NCBI RefSeq assembly: GCF_027497175.1
Contig: NZ_CP114901.1
Coordinates: forward strand, 5,394,001 to 5,458,000
Reading direction: 5' to 3'
From: Verrucosispora sp. WMMD573
GTDB lineage: Bacteria > Actinomycetota > Actinomycetes > Mycobacteriales > Micromonosporaceae
Length of the DNA stretch: 64,000 nucleotides
Program-made: the position numbers and the translations under genes
Part shown: positions 59,944-64,000 of the stretch, piece by piece
Numbering within the stretch: the first letter of the stretch is position 1
Layout of the letters: every line of letters begins with the position of its first letter
The notes under the pieces: generated by a model
Database searches by the model: none
The model's input: the letters and a program-made list of their open reading frames with translations, nothing else
Told to the model about the DNA's origin: nothing

Positions 59944-60942
59944 TCATGCCCGACCCGGTGCCCCCGCGCCGGCCCGGAGGCGTCGTAGTTCCTGCTCGGC
60001 CTGCTCCGCCACGGCCCGTCGGGGCCCGTCCGCCCCCAGCGACAGCACGTGTTCGAGGCTCCGGCGCTTGGCCTCAGCAACGGCGTCTTCCTCGGGGACG
60101 GTGATATCGGGTTCCACCCCGACGCCCTCCCAGTTGGCACCGGAGACCGGATGCAGCGGGTAGCCCGAGGGGACGGCGGAGAACAGATGATCGGCAACCC
60201 GCATCGGGAAGTGAAAATTGGCCCCACCAGCGGTACGCTGGCCGATCAGTGTCGCTCGGCGATATTGCTGCAGGTCGTAGCTGATGGCCTCGGCTGCGGA
60301 GAACGTACTACTACCGATCAGGACGAAGATCGGCTTCTGGCCGCCGAAGCGTGGGCCAGGAACGTACGCCGATGACCAGAACTGCACCGTACGGCCCTCG
60401 GCCGGGAACGTCAGGGTATTGAGCTGTGTGGGTTCGTCGAAAAGATAACCACAGACCAGTGCCACCATCTCCGGCTCGCCACCTGTGCAAAGGCGAAGGT
60501 CGACGATGAGCGCGTCCGCGTCGGCCACCAGGTTCATCACCGCGACCGCCGCCGGCCCAGACAGGTCGGGATGCCAGAACCGGCGAACGTCCAGATACCA
60601 CACATTGCCCGGCAACCGCTGTACCTCGTGGAAGCCGTGTCCGTCAAGCCCCGCGGCGCGCGGGTCTCGCGGACCGTCATGAATCACCGGGTCTTCGGCG
60701 GGGGCAAGCTTCTTTGTCGTGTAAGCGAGATAAAGGTGCTTGTCGCCATTGACCCGCTGCATATCCCCGGTCACCGCAGCAGCGAAGTCCTCGTCGCGCG
60801 GCAGATCGGCGTAGCTTCCGTCGACCAGTCTCCTGCGTAGCAACGCACTGACCTGCTCGGCCACGTCCGAATTGAAATAGTGGTCCTTTAGCTGTCCACA
60901 TAGCACTTCAATTTCCGTGGACCAGTCGCGAGTCGCTCCCAT
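59944..60942 (-). CDS. S41-family peptidase (IRBP/tail-specific-protease-like)
   Basis: A 332-residue protein with an N-terminal helical region (residues 1-75) ending in GDKHLYLAY and an S41 core: LIVDLRLCTGGEPEMVALVCGYLF, the nucleophile Ser in GSSTFSAAEAISYDLQQ, and IGQRTAGGANFHFPMR. The last replaces the Lys-containing GKG of C-terminal processing proteases and matches the interphotoreceptor-retinoid-binding subgroup. No signal peptide and no PDZ domain. It is the first gene of the long minus-strand operon. The start has no ribosome site, but TAGACT lies seven bases upstream of the ATG, which suggests a leaderless mRNA. It may trim a peptide intermediate or precursor. Confidence 0.87.
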   Translation of the reverse strand: MGATRDWSTEIEVLCGQLKDHYFNSDVAEQVSALLRRRLVDGSYADLPRDEDFAAAVTGDMQRVNGDKHLYLAYTTKKLAPAEDPVIHDGPRDPRAAGLDGHGFHEVQRLPGNVWYLDVRRFWHPDLSGPAAVAVMNLVADADALIVDLRLCTGGEPEMVALVCGYLFDEPTQLNTLTFPAEGRTVQFWSSAYVPGPRFGGQKPIFVLIGSSTFSAAEAISYDLQQYRRATLIGQRTAGGANFHFPMRVADHLFSAVPSGYPLHPVSGANWEGVGVEPDITVPEEDAVAEAKRRSLEHVLSLGADGPRRAVAEQAEQELRRLRAGAGAPGRA

Positions 60943-61194
60943 CGACGGCAGTCTACCATCGCAGCAGCGGTCGGTATACACGTCCAAGTCGCCAGTCGAC
61001 CCGCAGATCACCCCGTGGATCGAAAACGGCATGACCACGACGGACATCCGATTCGCGCCAGTTGGCGCCACCTCCCTCGTGATGACCTGGCCGCCAGCTG
61101 GCTGGTCACCGCCGACAGGCGAATCCGCGCCGGGCCGCCTCTGGCGGGGCAGCGGACGGGCAGCCGAATTGCTTACCATCGAGGCGTGATTTCC

Positions 61195-61245
61195 ATGATG
61201 GAGACCCGCGCCGTCGCGTACGCCCAGTGGAGCTGCTCCTCGTGA
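61195..61245 (+). CDS. Possible 16-residue small ORF
   Basis: Tandem ATG codons open a 16-codon frame, MMETRAVAYAQWSCSS, with GAGG ten bases upstream and a TANNNT-type TACCAT at 61174-61179. It lies in the 451-bp gap between the divergent S41 peptidase gene and the ABM-fold gene, where I see nothing else. It could be a leader peptide of the downstream gene or, less likely, a ribosomal peptide substrate for the ATP-grasp ligase. It may not be expressed. Confidence 0.25.
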   Translation: MMETRAVAYAQWSCSS

Positions 61246-61393
61246 GTCCGGCGGGGCCGGCGCGGACGCCGATTGCGGATACCGCCTTCCGTACGCCCCG
61301 GTCGTTCGCCAGTCTCTGGGCTGGCGTGTCGGCGGCCAGCCGGTGAGGCCCGTGTGAGATCATGACCAGCCTGCCGCCGCGTAGGGGGTTGCT

Positions 61394-61693
61394 GTGTCGT
61401 ACGGCTACATCGGATCGATGAAGACCAAGCCCGGCCACCGGAATGAGGTCGTGGACATTCTGCTCAGCGGCGCGGATGGCCTCCGCGAGGCCGGATGTGA
61501 CCTGTACGTCGTGAGTGTCTCGGACACCGACGACGTCACGATCTGGGTGAGCGAGGTGTGGCAGAGCAAGGAGAAGCACGACGCCTCTCTACAGCTGCCC
61601 GAAACCAAAGCCGCGATCGGCAAGGCCATGCCGATGCTCACTGGCGAGTTCACCAGCCAAGAGGTGACCGTGATGGGAGGGCTGGGCGTATAG
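61394..61693 (+). CDS. Antibiotic biosynthesis monooxygenase (ABM)-fold protein
   Basis: A 99-residue dimeric alpha/beta-barrel protein: YGYIGSMKTKPGHRNEVVDILL, GCDLYVVSVSDTDDVTIWVSEVWQSKEKHDASLQ and a final beta strand. GTG start with GGGGG upstream. ABM proteins include cofactor-free quinone-forming monooxygenases, but many are of unknown function. It is divergent from the cluster and may belong to the flanking genome. Confidence 0.8.
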   Translation: MSYGYIGSMKTKPGHRNEVVDILLSGADGLREAGCDLYVVSVSDTDDVTIWVSEVWQSKEKHDASLQLPETKAAIGKAMPMLTGEFTSQEVTVMGGLGV

Positions 61694-61806
61694 GCCGGCT
61701 CGTCGCCATATCGCGCCAGCGTGCCGCTCTTCACGACCGCCTGGTCTCCGGGCTGAGGACGTCCTCGACCCGGCACAGCGATGAGCCGCTCGGCTTCACT
61801 TCGGTG

Positions 61807-62520
61807 TCACACCAGCAGAGTCTCCCGCATCCGCGCGCCCAGGTTGATGCCGCCGACCACGTGAGGGCCGGTTGGATCGTGGACATCGAGGGTGTTGTTG
61901 CGGCGCATCGCCTCGCGGACCGGAGGCGGCAGCCGGGGCGGATCGTCGATGGCCGCGAGAACCTGCCCGGCGGTCGAGATCAGTCGATCGGCCAGGGCTG
62001 CGCCATCGGTGTCCACCCGTACCTGGCCGTACTCCCAGCCGATGACGGTGAGATCGAGCACCTCGAACACGCGGGCCAGGAGCAGGGCCGGGTCGGTCAC
62101 CCGGCCGAGCCGGGGCGCGCGGCTGCCGACCACTGCGACGGCGGCGCTCACCTGCACGTACGGATGAAGTCCGCCCGGCAGCGCGAACAGTGGCCACCGC
62201 AGCGCCGGCCCAGCCTCCCTCCACAGCGGCCGGTAGCTCCGGCGGTCCACCAAGAGTCGGCGGCCCGTGCGTCGGTGCACGTCGTGAGCTTGGGCCTGCA
62301 GGTCCGCGTGAGCCTCGTCGGCGAACGCGGTCACCACCCGGGCCGCCACCACCAGGCCGTCATCGTCGTCCAGCATCCGGGTGATCGTTTCGACCTGCTC
62401 CGAAAACCGGCCCGGCGAGCCGACGCCGTAACGGTGCCAGACATCCCGCAGCAGTGCCTGCTGCCGCCCTGGATCCAGCTGGACCCGCTTGCTACCCAGC
62501 AACTGCCGGAGCCAACGCAT
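61807..62520 (-). CDS. Hypothetical protein
   Basis: A 237-residue protein I do not recognise. The ATG at 62520 has GAGG five bases upstream and starts MRWLRQLLGSKR; an upstream extension of 66 residues is possible but has no ribosome site. It is soluble, rich in Arg, Ala and Val, with no membrane segment or known motif. It is convergent with the ABM gene; I see no terminator hairpin in the 113-bp gap. Confidence 0.6.
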   Translation of the reverse strand: MRWLRQLLGSKRVQLDPGRQQALLRDVWHRYGVGSPGRFSEQVETITRMLDDDDGLVVAARVVTAFADEAHADLQAQAHDVHRRTGRRLLVDRRSYRPLWREAGPALRWPLFALPGGLHPYVQVSAAVAVVGSRAPRLGRVTDPALLLARVFEVLDLTVIGWEYGQVRVDTDGAALADRLISTAGQVLAAIDDPPRLPPPVREAMRRNNTLDVHDPTGPHVVGGINLGARMRETLLV

Positions 62521-62767
62521 CTTGCCTCGTTTCAGCCGCTGGACCGCAGCAATGCTAGTGCGTCGGAGGTCCCTCGCACCGCGTGGGGTGCTGAGGAGTC
62601 CCTGACCTAGCTGAGAGCGCGTGCAGATGGCGAGGCGACCAGCATTGACGGCACCCGCACCGATACCGGGCGGAGGGGTGCCGCACTGTGCGTTGTTCGC
62701 GTCGAAGGTGTCCAGCACCGCGACCCACCCCTCGCCACCGGCATGACGCGCGGGTCGGCCGAGTGGC

Positions 62768-64000
62768 TCACAGGACGCCGTTCAACCGCCCGCGCCAGCC
62801 GTGCAGGACCACCGCCGGGTCGGTGTCCAGCACCGACCGGAGCAGAGTGGCGTAGACGTCCCGGAAGTCGATGGTGAACTTCAGGTCACCGCGGTCGAGG
62901 TCGGTCAGGCTGGGCGGTTCTCCGGACAGGCCACCGCGCACCCCTGCGCCGAGGAGAAGCATGTTCGAGGCGGTGCCGTGGTCGGTGCCGTCGGAGCCAT
63001 TGGCCCGGACCCTGCGGCCGAACTCCGAGTAGACAGCGGTGACCACCTTCCGGCCCGCGTCGGTCTGCGCCATCCGATCGGTGAAGCGGGTCAGCGCCCG
63101 GTCGAGCTGCCCGAGCAGCACCTCCTGCAGCTGCCTCTCGTCGGCGTGGGTGTCGAAGCCGCCGAGTGACACCGAGAACACGCGAGTGGTGACACCGGCC
63201 TCGATGCACTGGGCGACCAGGTCCAGCTGCGCGTCCAGTGGGGTTCGGGCGCCTCCGGTGGCGGTCGCCGGAGCCGTCTCCGCGTCCTCGTCGGTCTCCT
63301 CGTCCACCGTCGCGTCACGCACCTCGCGGATCATCTGGTCGACGGCGCGCAGGTCGGCGAAGCAGGCCGCCGCGCGCGCCCGGGCCGCCGACTCCCCCGT
63401 CTGGGTCACCGCCAGCGCAGCCAGCGCCGACTCCGGCAGACCACGAGGGGCCGCACGCCCGCCGACCAGTACCGAGGCGCCCGCCGACCGTTCGCCGGCC
63501 AACAGCGGAGGCAGCGTCGGCTCGAAGGAGACGGCGAGCCGCGGGTCCCCACTGGTGTGGTCCAGCCAGCGGCCCACCCACCCGGTGGAACCGGGCCGCT
63601 CAGGCTCGGCGGTCTGCCAGATGTCCATCGACCGGAAGTGGCTGCGGTCGGGCTTCGGGTAGCCGACGCCACGCACCACCGCGAGCCGACCTTCGCCGTA
63701 GAGCGTGTGCAACCCGGCCAGCGCCGGATTCAACCCCACCTCGCCGTCGAGGCGCCTGACCTCCTCCGCCGCGTACGCCAGCTCGGGGCGGGCGTCGTGG
63801 TAGGCCGGGTCCGCGTACGGGACGACGGTGTTCAGGCCGTCGTTGCCGCCGTACAGGGTGACCAGCACCAGCGTCCGGGAGTCCGGATCCCGATCACCGG
63901 CGGTGGCGAACAGGTCCTCCAGCCGGTGGGCGGTGGCACCGGCCGCCAGGGCGACCGCGCCGGCCACGCCGCTGGCCACCAGGAACCGCCGCCGGGTCAG
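62768..64000 (-). CDS. Tat-exported DUF1501 protein (cut by window edge)
   Basis: At least 410 residues, open at the right edge. The visible N-terminal part reads LTRRRFLVASGVAGAVAL, a twin-arginine signal, so only a few residues are missing. The DUF1501 (sulfatase-like fold) pattern is clear: LVLVTLYGGNDGLNTVVPY, HFRSMDIWQTAEP, FSVSLGGFDTHADE, SEFGRRVRANGSDGTDHGTASNMLLLG. These proteins are exported in folded form; their function is poorly known. In many bacteria they pair with DUF1800 proteins, which could be beyond the edge. Confidence 0.9.
   Translation of the reverse strand: MTRRRFLVASGVAGAVALAAGATAHRLEDLFATAGDRDPDSRTLVLVTLYGGNDGLNTVVPYADPAYHDARPELAYAAEEVRRLDGEVGLNPALAGLHTLYGEGRLAVVRGVGYPKPDRSHFRSMDIWQTAEPERPGSTGWVGRWLDHTSGDPRLAVSFEPTLPPLLAGERSAGASVLVGGRAAPRGLPESALAALAVTQTGESAARARAAACFADLRAVDQMIREVRDATVDEETDEDAETAPATATGGARTPLDAQLDLVAQCIEAGVTTRVFSVSLGGFDTHADERQLQEVLLGQLDRALTRFTDRMAQTDAGRKVVTAVYSEFGRRVRANGSDGTDHGTASNMLLLGAGVRGGLSGEPPSLTDLDRGDLKFTIDFRDVYATLLRSVLDTDPAVVLHGWRGRLNGVL

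Noticed and set aside
59828-59947. 40-residue N-terminal extension of the adenylation protein
   Set aside because: The extension is Arg/Gly/Pro-rich and unlike adenylation N-termini; the ATGA overlap with the S41 stop keeps it possible, but the domain begins just after the ATG at 59827.
1-64000. tRNA, rRNA, CRISPR, insertion sequences, integrase or attachment sites
   Set aside because: Looked for on both strands and none was seen; the cluster borders show no direct repeats or transposase remnants.

Overview
The window is high-GC DNA with many GTG starts, four-base ATGA or GTGA overlaps between neighbouring genes, LacI-controlled sugar operons and mycothiol-type enzyme domains. This points to an actinomycete, and the mix of genes fits the Micromonosporaceae (Micromonospora or a relative); that family-level placement is inference. 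No rRNA, tRNA, CRISPR array, insertion sequence or integrase was seen.

Region 1 (1-30 kb) is a catabolic island for L-rhamnose and plant glycosides. It holds a rhamnose ABC importer (rhaT, two permeases, rhaS), mutarotase rhaM, isomerase rhaI, a small LuxR-type HTH protein, the bifunctional rhamnulose-1-phosphate aldolase/lactaldehyde dehydrogenase, rhamnulokinase and lutABC. Together these can carry L-rhamnose to DHAP plus L-lactaldehyde, L-lactate and pyruvate. A second operon encodes a CUT1-type importer with a cytoplasmic GH78 alpha-L-rhamnosidase and a GH1 beta-glucosidase, next to a GH3 beta-glucosidase. Two further GH78 enzymes and a polyester hydrolase/cutinase are secreted. Two LacI regulators are present. 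Palindromes of the form TGAAWCGTTTCA (W = A or T) lie in front of six catabolic transcription units and, in a degenerate copy, in front of the first lacI gene.

Region 2 (30.3-60.9 kb) is a biosynthetic gene cluster. dpgA-dpgB-dpgC plus an aminotransferase, with dpgD facing the other way, make 3,5-dihydroxyphenylglycine (Dpg). An L-arginine:amine amidinotransferase and a PGM1-like ATP-grasp ligase follow, the combination expected for a 2-guanidino-2-arylacetyl amide as in pheganomycin and resorcinomycin. Around this core sit a stand-alone adenylation domain whose pocket reads as glycine, three carrier domains (one fused to a decayed adenylation domain), a P450, an S66-family protein with Cys in place of the nucleophilic Ser, an alpha/beta-hydrolase-DinB fusion, a PIG-L/LmbE hydrolase, a MalY/PatB-type PLP enzyme, a methyltransferase, two glycosyltransferases, a complete E1alpha/E1beta/E2 2-oxoacid dehydrogenase set without E3, an S41 peptidase and a heterodimeric ABC exporter. 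There is no condensation domain and no pathway regulator. I know of no described cluster with this combination, so the product is probably new.

Region 3 (61-64 kb) looks like flanking genome: a small antibiotic-biosynthesis-monooxygenase-fold protein, a hypothetical protein, and a Tat-exported DUF1501 protein cut by the window edge.
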